Shown: in pieces, positions 35,735 to 45,051 of the stretch | Layout of the letters: each line of letters starts with the position of its first letter | Position numbering within the stretch: the first letter of the stretch is position 1 | Assembly: GCA_913058395.1 (NCBI GenBank) | Contig: CAJXQI010000003.1 | Span: forward strand, 228,245-292,244 | Source of the DNA: an uncultured Colwellia sp. | GTDB taxonomy: Bacteria; Pseudomonadota; Gammaproteobacteria; Enterobacterales; Alteromonadaceae | DNA length: 64,000 bases | Reading direction: 5' to 3' | Position numbers and translations under genes: made by a program | The notes under the pieces: generated by a model | The model's database searches: none | Told to the model about the DNA's origin: nothing | Seen by the model: only the letters and a program-made list of their open reading frames with translations

Positions 35735-36814
35735 ATGTTAAGTAGTTTATGGAAAAAGAAAGCCTCTTTAATGGTTGGGATCGACATCGGATCACACTCT
35801 GTTAAAGCTGTTTTATTGAATCAAAATGATAACGGATATATTCTCGAGGCTATCGCTATTGAACCAATGCCCCGAGGGGCGATTGTTGACAGAGAAATTC
35901 AAGATATTGATGCTGTTGGTAAAGTTGTTGCGAAAATACGAAAGAAAATATCTTCGTCGGTTAACCAAGCCGCTGCTGCGGTATCAGGTCAAACAGTTAT
36001 CACTAAAATCATCTATATGGACGTGGCATTAAGTGAGCAGGAATTAGCCAGTCAAATTGAAATTGAAGCTGACAGCTTGATTCCTTACCCTCTTGATGAA
36101 GTTAGCTTAGATTTTGAATCACTCGATATTAATGAATCTGATCCGAGTAAAATTAATGTTTTACTCAGTGCTGCGCGTACTGAGTCAGTTGAAGCGAGGG
36201 CTGCTGCGTTAGAAGCTGGTGGATTTGAAGCTAAAGTGATAGATGTTGAGTCTTATGCTATTAGTCGAGGATATGATTTAACCTTAGCGCAGCTACCTGG
36301 TGATGCCGCAGATAAAATTATTGCAACGGTTGATTTAGGTGCCACCATGACTTTATTATCTGTCAGTGAGTCAGGAAATCATATTTATAGCCGTGACCAA
36401 TTATTTGGTGGCGAACAATACACCCGTTCAATTGTTTCTTATTATAATAAGTCATTTGAAGAAGCTGAAATGGCAAAGCTTACAAATGATTTAGCACCCA
36501 ATTATACCTTTGAGGTATTAGCTCCCTTTCATACTATTTTGGTACAACAAATTCGTCGTGCTATTCAAATGTTTTTAACCGCTAGCGGTAAAGAAAAAAT
36601 AGACTACCTTATCATCTCTGGTGGTAGTGCCTTAGTCGAAGGGGTTGAGCAATTACTCACTGAAGAACTTGGAATTCATACGGTCATTGCAAACCCATTT
36701 GCTGGCATGGAAATCTCAGATAATATTAATAAAGAAGAGCTGATTCATACAGCACCACGCTTTATGGTGGCCTCAGGCTTAGCATTAAGGAGTTTTGTCC
36801 CTTGGCATATATAA
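35735..36814 (+). CDS. pilM: Type IV pilus assembly protein PilM
   Basis: An actin-like (FtsA-fold) cytoplasmic protein of 359 residues. It has the phosphate-1 motif VGIDIGSHSVKAVLL, the second-site TVDLGATMTLLSV, and IISGGSALVEGVEQLL near the C-terminus. It binds the PilN N-terminal peptide and helps form the inner alignment complex of the pilus. First gene of pilMNOPQ; its end overlaps pilN by 13 bp. Confidence 0.95.
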   Translation: MLSSLWKKKASLMVGIDIGSHSVKAVLLNQNDNGYILEAIAIEPMPRGAIVDREIQDIDAVGKVVAKIRKKISSSVNQAAAAVSGQTVITKIIYMDVALSEQELASQIEIEADSLIPYPLDEVSLDFESLDINESDPSKINVLLSAARTESVEARAAALEAGGFEAKVIDVESYAISRGYDLTLAQLPGDAADKIIATVDLGATMTLLSVSESGNHIYSRDQLFGGEQYTRSIVSYYNKSFEEAEMAKLTNDLAPNYTFEVLAPFHTILVQQIRRAIQMFLTASGKEKIDYLIISGGSALVEGVEQLLTEELGIHTVIANPFAGMEISDNINKEELIHTAPRFMVASGLALRSFVPWHI

Positions 36815-37374
36815 ATTTATTACCATGGCGAGAAGAAGCTGAAAAAGCTAAACAGCGAGCGTTTTTCACCGCGTTGACTGCTGTCGCATTAAGCGCTTTT
36901 GCCGTGGTATTCATCGTAAATCAATTTTATCAAATGCGTGTTGATGGTCAGAATGACCGTAACCAGTTTTTGAAGAATGAAATTCAAGTGTTGGATTTGC
37001 GCATAGCAAAAATAAAATCACTGAATGAAAAGAAAAAAGAGCTTGAAAAGCGTATTAGCGTTGTAGAGCAATTACAACGTAGTCGTAATGTTGGTACTAA
37101 AGTCTTGGATGAAATAGCAAAAATTGTCCCTACAGGTATTTATTTAATTCGTCTAGAAAAACAAGATAATAGTTTAAAAATTACCGGTAAAAGTGAATCG
37201 AATAATCATTTAGCCAATATGATTCGAGAAATCGAGCGTTCAGCCTTATTTGACGATGCTGTACTTGAATCAATTACTTCTAATGATGCTAGAAGTAAGT
37301 TGTTAAGTGATTTCAAAATGCGCATTCGTATTAAAGGTTTGACTAATAGCTCTGCAGCACAAGGAGCGTCATAA
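36802..37374 (+). CDS. pilN: Type IV pilus assembly protein PilN
   Basis: A 190-residue bitopic membrane protein. The conserved cytoplasmic peptide YINLLPWREE that docks into PilM is at residues 3-12; a membrane helix spans about 23-43; then a periplasmic coiled coil and ferredoxin-like domain. The start is TTG (36802), inside the end of pilM, with AAGGAG upstream. It pairs with PilO. Confidence 0.94.
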   Translation: MAYINLLPWREEAEKAKQRAFFTALTAVALSAFAVVFIVNQFYQMRVDGQNDRNQFLKNEIQVLDLRIAKIKSLNEKKKELEKRISVVEQLQRSRNVGTKVLDEIAKIVPTGIYLIRLEKQDNSLKITGKSESNNHLANMIREIERSALFDDAVLESITSNDARSKLLSDFKMRIRIKGLTNSSAAQGAS

Positions 37375-37979
37375 TGAGTTTTGATTCAACAGAATTTATG
37401 GAGCAATTTAGTGGCTTAGAGCTCGATAATATTGCTCAATGGCCAAAAGCTGCAAAAATTTTATTATCAATATTTACCGTCGTTTTGGTCTTAGGGCTTG
37501 GTTACGCATTAATGATTAGTAATCAACTTGATAGTTTAAAGAGGGTTACCGCAGAAGAGTTAACACTTAAACAACAATATGAAGCCAAATATCACGTTGC
37601 CGCTAATTTAGAGCTCTTTGAACAACAAATGGTTGAAGCTGAATCAATGTTCGCTAATCAATTAAAAAGTTTGCCGGAAAGTCATGAAACTCCTGGTTTA
37701 CTTGACGATATAACTTTTGTGGGTACAACTACAGGGCTTGATTTTGTCAAACTTAACTGGCAACCAGAAATTGAACAAGAAATTTATATTGAGTTACCTA
37801 TTGATATTGAAGTGGTAGGGACATATCACGATTTTGGTAAATTTGTTAGCCAGATTGCTGGTCTGCCAAGAATTGTGACACTGCATAACTTTGACATTAA
37901 CCTAAAATCTGCAAGTTCAGGCGAATTGAAGTTGAAATTGCAAGCTAAAACTTATCGCTATCGAGAGGCTACAGAATAA
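37374..37979 (+). CDS. pilO: Type IV pilus assembly protein PilO
   Basis: A 201-residue partner of PilN. One membrane helix (about residues 28-48, KILLSIFTVVLVLGLGYALM) is followed by a coiled coil and a ferredoxin-like periplasmic domain (ELPIDIEVVGTYHDFGKFVS, LPRIVTLHNFDI). Its ATG overlaps the pilN stop (TAATG), as do the next two junctions, so translation of the operon is coupled. Confidence 0.94.
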   Translation: MSFDSTEFMEQFSGLELDNIAQWPKAAKILLSIFTVVLVLGLGYALMISNQLDSLKRVTAEELTLKQQYEAKYHVAANLELFEQQMVEAESMFANQLKSLPESHETPGLLDDITFVGTTTGLDFVKLNWQPEIEQEIYIELPIDIEVVGTYHDFGKFVSQIAGLPRIVTLHNFDINLKSASSGELKLKLQAKTYRYREATE

Positions 37980-38512
37980 TGAAAAAATTAGCTTTACTCA
38001 CTGCGTTGTTTTTAACAGGTTGTTTTAATGATACTAGCGACTTGAAAGTACATATTGCTAATGTTCAAGCAAATGTTAGTAATTCAATTGCCCCTATGCC
38101 GACGGTTACAGTTTTTGATCACTTTGAGTACTCTACTCAAGCATTGAGAAGTCCTTTTGATGCGCCAAAACCTGAAGCTATACAAGAGAAAATTCAGCAA
38201 ATGTCGGGTTGTTTAAGCCCTGACCCTCGTCGACGAAAACAACCATTAGAAAAATTTTCATTAAGCGATTTAGTGATGCGTGGCACATTGGGGGAATTAG
38301 GGGTTACCTGGGCGTTAGTTGAAGCATCAGATAAAACTTTACATCGAATTGCTGTTGGCAGTTATGTAGGTTTGTATCATGGGAAAATTACTGCGGTAAG
38401 TCAGGATAATGTGAAAGTATTAGAATTAATCCCAGATGGTGCTGGGTGCTGGGTGGAACGTGAAACTGTCGTTGCCATGACCGAGACAAGTGCAGAGGGG
38501 CAAGGGAAGTAA
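37979..38512 (+). CDS. pilP: Type IV pilus lipoprotein PilP
   Basis: A 177-residue lipoprotein with a short signal peptide and lipobox LTGC (Cys15). The N-terminal flexible part binds PilN/PilO, and the C-terminal beta domain (LVMRGTLGELGVTWALVEAS, VGSYVGLYHGKITAVSQD) contacts the PilQ secretin. One-base overlaps on both sides. Confidence 0.93.
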   Translation: MKKLALLTALFLTGCFNDTSDLKVHIANVQANVSNSIAPMPTVTVFDHFEYSTQALRSPFDAPKPEAIQEKIQQMSGCLSPDPRRRKQPLEKFSLSDLVMRGTLGELGVTWALVEASDKTLHRIAVGSYVGLYHGKITAVSQDNVKVLELIPDGAGCWVERETVVAMTETSAEGQGK

Positions 38513-40569
38513 TGTTGCAATTTAATAAAGTGAAAATTAAAAATATTATGACACATTGTAAAAAAATGAAGTTAATCACAACTATCTTTTTAAGCTTATT
38601 ATCTACTTTTACGTGGGCAAGTGAGTTAACTGGAATTTCTTATAATACGATTCAAAACAGCGAAATAGAGCTGGTTTTTGAGCTATCCGAAGATATTGTA
38701 ATTCAACCACAGGTATCTACTTCAGTAGAGCCTGCGCAGGTAAAAATTACCTTTGATGCTGAACAATATAACGCTGAAATTGAAACAACTTTAGTTGAAC
38801 ATGCCAGTGTTAAAAATATTACCGTACAAAAATTGGCCGGTAAAGTGGTTGCGACAGTTAACTTAACTCAGTTATCTATATTTGATGTTAATCAAAACAA
38901 CAATAAATTCACTTTAACATTGAATACTGGTCAAGTGAATAATGCTGTTACTCAACTGATTCCTTTGGGACGTGGTTTTATCAACCAAGTTGAAAATATT
39001 GATTTTAAACGTGGTCAGCAAAATGAAGCACAACTTGTCGTTAAGCTTCTTGATAGCAAGGTTGCTGTTGATGTTAGTGATAAACTTGGCAAACTTTACA
39101 TTGAATTCCACAATACAGAAATTCCAGAAGATTATATTTATAAATTAGATGTTACTGATTTCGGTACACTCGTAACTGGTGTTGAAACGTTTAAAGAAGG
39201 GCGTAATGCACGCTTAGTAGTTGATATCAGTGGTCCATTTGAATTTAAGCACCAGCAATTAAATGATGTATTTTCATTAACGATATTTACTAAAGAAAAA
39301 GAAGTTGGCTATCTTGATAAAGAAGAAGACTTTACCGGTCGCGCTATCTCATTAAACTTTCAAGATATTTCTGTACGTACAGTTTTGCAAATTATCGCTG
39401 ATTACAATGGTTTTAATTTAGTCACTAGTGATACTGTTGCAGGTAATATTACTTTAAGACTTGATGGTGTTCCTTGGGATCAAGCGTTAGACATTATTTT
39501 AAGAGTTAAAGGCTTAGATAAACGCATGGAAGGCAATATCTTAATGGTCGCACCAAGTGATGAATTAGCTGCTCGTGAAGCTCGCGATTTACAAGCGTTA
39601 CAACAAGTTGAAGAACTTGCGCCGTTATACTCAGAATATGTCCAAGTCAACTACGCTGTAGCGGCCGAGTTTGCTGCTTTAATTAAAAGTGAAGATAATA
39701 GTATATTGACCGATCGCGGCAGCGTCAGTGTTGATGAACGAACCAATACATTATTAATTCGTGATACTGCTAATAGTATTGAGGACATTAAACGTATGGT
39801 TTCAGTGCTTGATATCCCAGTGCGCCAAGTGATTATTGAAGCGCGTATGGTGACAGTGAAAGATAACATTAATGAAGAGTTAGGTATTCGCTGGGGTGTT
39901 ACTGATACTGATGGAGAGTCTTCAACTTCAGGTTCTTTAGAAGGAGCTAATACTGCTGGCAATGGCACTGTACCATCGTTAAGTGACCGATTAAATGTTA
40001 ACTTACCGGCAGCTACACCGGCAGGCAGTATTGCTTTTCAAGTCGCACGATTAGCAGATGGTACTATTCTTGATCTTGAGCTAAGTGCGATGGAAAAAGA
40101 AAACAAAGGTGAAATAATTGCTAGTCCACGTATTACGACGGCAAACCAAAAAGAAGCTTATATAGAGCAAGGTGTTGAAATTCCATACCAAGAAGCAGCT
40201 TCTAGTGGTGCTACATCGGTGCAGTTTAAGAAAGCGGTATTAAGTTTAACGGTTACACCGCATATTACTCCAGATGATCGTATTATTTTAGATTTGGTGG
40301 TAACACAAGATACTGTATCTAGTGTTACAAATGGTAGCGCACCAGCAATTGATACCCAAAGAATTGGAACACAAGTATTGGTTAATAATGGTGAAACAAT
40401 TGTACTTGGTGGTATTTACCAGCAACAAATTATTAATTCAGTCACTAAGGTTCCCGTTTTAGGTGATATTCCTTACTTTGGTTGGATGTTTAGAAATAGT
40501 AATAACTTTAATGAGAAAAAAGAGCTACTAATTTTCGTGACTCCACGGATAGTTACCGAGCGATTTTAA
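38512..40569 (+). CDS. pilQ: Type IV pilus secretin PilQ
   Basis: A 685-residue outer-membrane secretin. Two AMIN-type domains come first (about 40-270). Next are the STN/N0 domain (FTGRAISLNFQDISVRTVLQ) and N1 (VNYAVAAEFAALI, DERTNTLLIRDTA). The secretin core follows, with GEIIASPRITTANQKEAYIE and VNNGETIVLGGIYQ. The start at 38512 overlaps pilP and gives a long n-region; ATG 38566 would put the signal peptide (MKLITTIFLSLLSTFTWA) at the N-terminus. Last gene of the operon. Confidence 0.94.
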   Translation: MLQFNKVKIKNIMTHCKKMKLITTIFLSLLSTFTWASELTGISYNTIQNSEIELVFELSEDIVIQPQVSTSVEPAQVKITFDAEQYNAEIETTLVEHASVKNITVQKLAGKVVATVNLTQLSIFDVNQNNNKFTLTLNTGQVNNAVTQLIPLGRGFINQVENIDFKRGQQNEAQLVVKLLDSKVAVDVSDKLGKLYIEFHNTEIPEDYIYKLDVTDFGTLVTGVETFKEGRNARLVVDISGPFEFKHQQLNDVFSLTIFTKEKEVGYLDKEEDFTGRAISLNFQDISVRTVLQIIADYNGFNLVTSDTVAGNITLRLDGVPWDQALDIILRVKGLDKRMEGNILMVAPSDELAAREARDLQALQQVEELAPLYSEYVQVNYAVAAEFAALIKSEDNSILTDRGSVSVDERTNTLLIRDTANSIEDIKRMVSVLDIPVRQVIIEARMVTVKDNINEELGIRWGVTDTDGESSTSGSLEGANTAGNGTVPSLSDRLNVNLPAATPAGSIAFQVARLADGTILDLELSAMEKENKGEIIASPRITTANQKEAYIEQGVEIPYQEAASSGATSVQFKKAVLSLTVTPHITPDDRIILDLVVTQDTVSSVTNGSAPAIDTQRIGTQVLVNNGETIVLGGIYQQQIINSVTKVPVLGDIPYFGWMFRNSNNFNEKKELLIFVTPRIVTERF

Positions 40570-40577
40570 GTTAATTT

Positions 40578-40609
40578 GCATGTAAGATGAGTGTTTTCAT
40601 CTTACATGC
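40578..40609 (+). terminator. Perfect 13-bp hairpin between pilQ and aroK
   Basis: GCATGTAAGATGA and TCATCTTACATGC are exact inverted copies with a 6-base loop, beginning nine bases past the pilQ stop. Only a short T-rich stretch follows (TTGCAATTTG), so termination may be partial and let pil transcripts reach aroK. Confidence 0.6.
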
Positions 40610-40657
40610 TTGCAATTTGTACCCAACAATTGCGATAATTGCGCCCTTAAAATTTTC

Positions 40658-40672
40658 GAGGGGGGTTCCCTC
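40658..40672 (+). promoter_or_regulatory. Small GC-rich hairpin in the aroK leader
   Basis: GAGGG-GGGTT-CCCTC could form a 5-bp stem, about 45 bases before the aroK ATG. It is one of the few GC-rich spots in this region. A function is not evident. Confidence 0.3.
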
Positions 40673-40715
40673 TTACCTGTTCACGTAATAAATAAAACGA
40701 GTATTAATTAATCTA

Positions 40716-41234
40716 ATGGCAGAAAAACGTAACATTTTCCTTGTGGGCCCTATGGGCGCAGGCAAAAGCACCATTGGTAGAGAATTGGCGGATAAGCTAC
40801 ATCTAGAGTTTTTCGATTCAGATCATGAAATCGAACGTCGTACTGGTGCAGATATCGCGTGGGTTTTTGATCTTGAAGGCGAAGAAGGCTTTCGTAAAAG
40901 AGAAGAGTCAGTAATTGAAGACTTGAGTGAAAGGCAAGGAATTGTTTTAGCTACAGGTGGTGGATCTGTGATCAGCAGCCAAGTTCGCAATCGCTTATCA
41001 GCGCGTGGAATTGTTGTTTATCTTGAAACTACAATCGATAAGCAAGTTGCTCGTACCCAAAGAGATAGACGTCGTCCTCTTCTACAAACTGAAGAAGAAC
41101 CAAGAACAGTACTTGAAAACTTAGCTGTTGAACGTAATCCGTTATATGAAGAAATTGCCGATGTTATCGTGCAAACGGATGACCAGAGCGCTAAAGTTGT
41201 CGCTAGTAAAATAGTAGAACGCTTGGACTTTTAA
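40716..41234 (+). CDS. aroK: Shikimate kinase I
   Basis: A 172-residue kinase that phosphorylates shikimate. The P-loop is [15 protein letters not shown] at 11-25. The shikimate-binding part has [20 protein letters not shown] and VLATGGGSV, and the lid has [11 protein letters not shown]. Length and sequence match E. coli AroK (173). aroK-aroB-damX-dam is a conserved cluster. Confidence 0.96.
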   Translation: MAEKRNIFLVGPMGAGKSTIGRELADKLHLEFFDSDHEIERRTGADIAWVFDLEGEEGFRKREESVIEDLSERQGIVLATGGGSVISSQVRNRLSARGIVVYLETTIDKQVARTQRDRRRPLLQTEEEPRTVLENLAVERNPLYEEIADVIVQTDDQSAKVVASKIVERLDF

Positions 41235-41245
41235 ACGGCAACATC

Positions 41246-42310
41246 ATGACCACACTTCAGGTTGAGCTTGGCATACGTAGTTATCCAATCTACATAGACA
41301 GCGGACTATTATCAAATAGTGATCTGCTGTCTTCTCACATCCGCAGTAAACGTGTTTGTATCATCTCAAATGATACAGTATCCCCACTATATGCAGATGT
41401 AATAAAAAATAGCCTTGTAGATTTTGAAGTTGATGAGATTATTCTTCCTGATGGTGAAGCGGAAAAAAGCTTAGCTAATTTTGAGCGAATAATGTCTCAT
41501 TTGTTAGCCGGTAATCACGGCAGAGATACAACCTTGCTTGCACTTGGCGGGGGCGTTGTCGGCGATATAACAGGCTTTTCTGCTGCATGCTATCAACGCG
41601 GTATTGATTTTATTCAAGTCCCTACGACGGTTTTATCGCAAGTAGACTCCTCGGTTGGTGGTAAAACTGCGGTTAATCACCCTTTAGGCAAGAATATGAT
41701 TGGTGCATTCTATCAACCTAAAGCTGTGATTATTGATATATCTACTTTATCAACCTTGCCTGTTCGAGAGCTTAACGCTGGTATTGCGGAAGTCATTAAA
41801 TATGGCATTTTAGGTGACAGTCAATTTTTTACTTGGCTAGAACAAAATATTGATGGCATTAAGAATGGCAGTAACGAAACCCTAGCGTATATGATTGAAC
41901 GCTGCTGTCAGTGCAAAGCGGATATAGTAGCTGCTGATGAAACTGAAGCAGGCGTGCGTGCGTTATTGAATTTGGGACACACCTTTGGTCATGCCATTGA
42001 AGCAGACCAAGGCTATGGTAAATGGTTGCATGGCGAAGCCGTTTCTACTGGCATGGTACTTGCTGCTAAACTGGCAGTCGCAATGAATTTGCTTGAAGTG
42101 TCAGATCTTCGTCGTATTGAAGCGCTGCTTTCTGCGTTTGACTTACCGTTAGTCGCGCCAGAAAATATGGGTTTTGAAGAATTTATTTGTCATATGCGTC
42201 GTGATAAAAAGAATTTAGCTGGTAAGCTACGCTTTATTCTTCCGACAGCTATTGGTCAATCTGAAATTAACGATGATGTCACTGAGGAATTACTTCAACA
42301 AATTCTGTAA
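41246..42310 (+). CDS. aroB: 3-dehydroquinate synthase
   Basis: Converts DAHP to 3-dehydroquinate with NAD and zinc. The 354-residue product has the nucleotide-binding [17 protein letters not shown] and the [20 protein letters not shown] active-site block. Zinc ligands are in [22 protein letters not shown] and [10 protein letters not shown]. It begins 11 bp after aroK. Confidence 0.96.
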   Translation: MTTLQVELGIRSYPIYIDSGLLSNSDLLSSHIRSKRVCIISNDTVSPLYADVIKNSLVDFEVDEIILPDGEAEKSLANFERIMSHLLAGNHGRDTTLLALGGGVVGDITGFSAACYQRGIDFIQVPTTVLSQVDSSVGGKTAVNHPLGKNMIGAFYQPKAVIIDISTLSTLPVRELNAGIAEVIKYGILGDSQFFTWLEQNIDGIKNGSNETLAYMIERCCQCKADIVAADETEAGVRALLNLGHTFGHAIEADQGYGKWLHGEAVSTGMVLAAKLAVAMNLLEVSDLRRIEALLSAFDLPLVAPENMGFEEFICHMRRDKKNLAGKLRFILPTAIGQSEINDDVTEELLQQIL

Positions 42311-42332
42311 TTTAAATCAGAATAGGTGAAGT

Positions 42333-43679
42333 ATGTCTGCGTTAATGAATAGTATTGGTTTATCCGATGATAACACCAGTGTAACTAAAATTAGTGCTAA
42401 TGCGCGTATCGATTATATCCTTCGTTTTTCTAAACAAGCGATATTGGTAATTGATGAAAGTGTAGAGCAAAGTGCTCAAATTACTAACCAGTTCATCGCG
42501 ACAATTCCCGAGCAGCATAATGCAGCATATATTTCTTTATCAAATCAATTCAGTGATATTCAAGTTCGCTGTCGTATTATTGAGCAATTATCAGCTGGGG
42601 AATTATTCGATCCTGAGGTTTCATTAGCCGTTAGCATCATTAATTTAGCCAAAAAACCTCAGCAAGCTATCAGTATTGTTTTAGACAATAGCCAGCATTT
42701 ATCATTACAAATTCTACATGAAGTTTCGCAACTTACAGCGATTGCCAAAAAAGCCAATTTGGTGATTAATGTGATCATGTTTGGTTCCTTGCAAGCAGGC
42801 ATTAAAATACAAGCGAACAAAAACTTATTTCATAATAAACTGACCATGCTCTCAGCACAGTCTGGTCAATTAATTTCCGCTAATTCAACTATTTTCCAAC
42901 GACCAAAAGTTAAGTGGTATAGCATTAAATTGAACAAATGGTTACTTTCAGCATTTGTATTATTATTTGGCTTAGCCGCGGCTGTTATTATGTTATTACA
43001 GCAAGATAGTTTTAACTTTACTCCGCTACCAAAAGTACAAAAAAACGATGAAACTACTTTAAATGCTGCACTTACTGAGCCTCAACATACCGTATTGAAT
43101 AAGGAAGTTGATATTAACATTGCAGTGGCTAACCCTAGTGATATCTATAGTTCATTATTAGTAGATAAAACGCAAAAGAACGCAGTGCAATTAACAGCTG
43201 ATCCCGCGCCCGCAACGCCCAATGATATTATGCTTGCCATGACATCGTTGCCAGCACGGAACAAAAGCTCTACTAACAATGACTCTGAAATAACAGTAGA
43301 TATAGTTCAAGAACAACAAACCACTGTAAGTTCAACTAGTGCAACAGATGCTGCATTACTTAAAGAAACTTCAATAAAGTTAGCAGCTAATTACTACTTA
43401 TCGCAAAATTCTGGTTTTGTTATTCAAATTGCTGCTTTTGATGATATTGAGCTAGCTAATGACTATATGATGAGTTTGGCCAAAATTAACTCTCACGTCT
43501 ATCAGCGCTTACTTAATAGCAATACTAATTTTGTCATCACGAGCTCTATTTATGCTGACAAAATTTCGGCTAAACAAGCATTATTAGCCTTGCCTGAGTC
43601 AATTATTGCTCGTCAACCTTGGATTAAGTCTCTCAAGCTAGTAAAACGCGAAATCAATGCATTTCAAGACTCCCAATAA
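42333..43679 (+). CDS. damX: DamX-like SPOR domain cell-division protein
   Basis: A 448-residue bitopic membrane protein. The N-terminal cytoplasmic region (1-200) resembles the ATPase-like part of DamX with degenerate motifs. One membrane helix lies near 203-222, followed by a low-complexity linker. A C-terminal SPOR domain (about 358-440, GFVIQIAAFDDIELANDYMM, YQRLLNSNTNFVITSSIY) binds denuded septal peptidoglycan. Position between aroB and dam is the typical one. Confidence 0.88.
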   Translation: MSALMNSIGLSDDNTSVTKISANARIDYILRFSKQAILVIDESVEQSAQITNQFIATIPEQHNAAYISLSNQFSDIQVRCRIIEQLSAGELFDPEVSLAVSIINLAKKPQQAISIVLDNSQHLSLQILHEVSQLTAIAKKANLVINVIMFGSLQAGIKIQANKNLFHNKLTMLSAQSGQLISANSTIFQRPKVKWYSIKLNKWLLSAFVLLFGLAAAVIMLLQQDSFNFTPLPKVQKNDETTLNAALTEPQHTVLNKEVDINIAVANPSDIYSSLLVDKTQKNAVQLTADPAPATPNDIMLAMTSLPARNKSSTNNDSEITVDIVQEQQTTVSSTSATDAALLKETSIKLAANYYLSQNSGFVIQIAAFDDIELANDYMMSLAKINSHVYQRLLNSNTNFVITSSIYADKISAKQALLALPESIIARQPWIKSLKLVKREINAFQDSQ

Positions 43680-43758
43680 AGATTAAATCAGGATACAATC
43701 CCCGCTTACTTTTCAGATGCTAAGTGTCTGATGTTGAATTTTTAGGTTTGTGGGTATC

Positions 43759-44574
43759 ATGAAGAAAAAACATCGAGCTTTTTTAAAGTGGGCAGGCGGT
43801 AAATACGCTCTAAGCGATGTAATTAATACCATGTTACCTAAAGGCAATCGTCTTGTTGAACCTTTTGTTGGTGCCGGCTCTGTATTTTTAAATAGTGATT
43901 ATGATGAGTACTTACTCAGCGATATCAATCAAGATTTAATTAATTTGTATCGTATTCTTCAGCGTACACCTGATAAATTTATTGCAGACGCACGCCGATT
44001 GTTTTCACCTGAAAATAATCAATCTGAACGTTATTACCAATTTCGTAAAGAATTCAATGCCAGTACCGATCCGTATTTTCGTTCTCTTATTTTTCTCTAT
44101 ATGAATCGCCATGGCTATAATGGCTTGTGCCGGTATAATAAATCGGGTGGATACAATGTGCCATTTGGTAAATATAAACGCCCATATTTCCCTGAAGCTG
44201 AATTAAACTTCTTCGCCGAGAAAGCGAGCAAAGCCGTATTTATTTGTGATGGCTATCGTCAAACATTTGCCCATGCTAAATCTGGCGATGTTATTTATTG
44301 CGATCCGCCCTATGTACCATTAAGTAAAACCGCTAGTTTTACCAGTTATTCGGGAAATGGTTTTGGTTTAGATGAGCAAGCTGACTTAGCAAATGCTGCT
44401 GAAGAAGTGACAAATAAGCGCAATATATCGGTACTGATCAGTAATCACGATACAATTTGGACACGTAAAATATATGAGCATGCGAAAAAGCAGCGTTCAA
44501 TAGAAGTGTCTAGAACGATTAGCCAAAAGGCTAATAAGCGCAATAAAGTGTCTGAACTACTGGTTCTATATTAA
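43759..44574 (+). CDS. dam: DNA adenine methylase Dam
   Basis: A 271-residue GATC N6-adenine methyltransferase, similar to E. coli Dam along its length. It has FLKWAGGKYAL at the start, the AdoMet motif EPFVGAGSVFLN, NRHGYNGLCRYN for DNA contact, and the catalytic YCDPPYVPL. A GTG nine bases upstream (43750) is open, but ATG 43759 matches the family start. It implies GATC-directed mismatch repair and replication control. Confidence 0.95.
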   Translation: MKKKHRAFLKWAGGKYALSDVINTMLPKGNRLVEPFVGAGSVFLNSDYDEYLLSDINQDLINLYRILQRTPDKFIADARRLFSPENNQSERYYQFRKEFNASTDPYFRSLIFLYMNRHGYNGLCRYNKSGGYNVPFGKYKRPYFPEAELNFFAEKASKAVFICDGYRQTFAHAKSGDVIYCDPPYVPLSKTASFTSYSGNGFGLDEQADLANAAEEVTNKRNISVLISNHDTIWTRKIYEHAKKQRSIEVSRTISQKANKRNKVSELLVLY

Positions 44575-44590
44575 GTTATTTTTAATATGG

Positions 44591-44782
44591 TTAGCTTGGC
44601 ATTACCAAAGAAACAATCGTTATTAATGCAGCGATAAAAAGTATCACTGCAATTAAACCAGCAACGATAAAATAACTAAACTTGCCTTGAGTAAAGTCTC
44701 TTTCACGATTTTTATCACTTTGCACACCAAAAAAGGCTGCCCCTACACTTTTAAATGTCTCTTTAAAATTCTGTGAGCTCAT
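44591..44782 (-). CDS. DUF2970 family small membrane protein
   Basis: A 63-residue protein. SVGAAFFGVQSDKNRERDF is the DUF2970 signature, followed by one membrane helix (about 39-60). ATG 44782 is chosen because AAGGA lies five bases upstream and the earlier ATG overlaps it. The family has unknown function and occurs across beta- and gammaproteobacteria. It converges on dam, 16 bp away. Confidence 0.82.
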   Translation of the reverse strand: MSSQNFKETFKSVGAAFFGVQSDKNRERDFTQGKFSYFIVAGLIAVILFIAALITIVSLVMPS

Positions 44783-45051
44783 AATCATCCTTAGTAAAAA
44801 TATCGATTTTATAATTGTATATCAAACAAGGCATTTAATGAGTATGTTCTAATGAATAGTCTGAAGCAAGTGTCACTAATTTTCTATTTCAATTACAAAT
44901 TATAGGTTGGCGCTTATCGTTATAATGATTATAGTGATGCTATAGAATTTAAGGACACCACAAACTGCCTTCGTCACATTCTTATTCGCTACAACTAAGT
45001 TTTTTTGGGCAGTGAGATGGCAACTAATGATAGGTATAAATAACGGAACAC

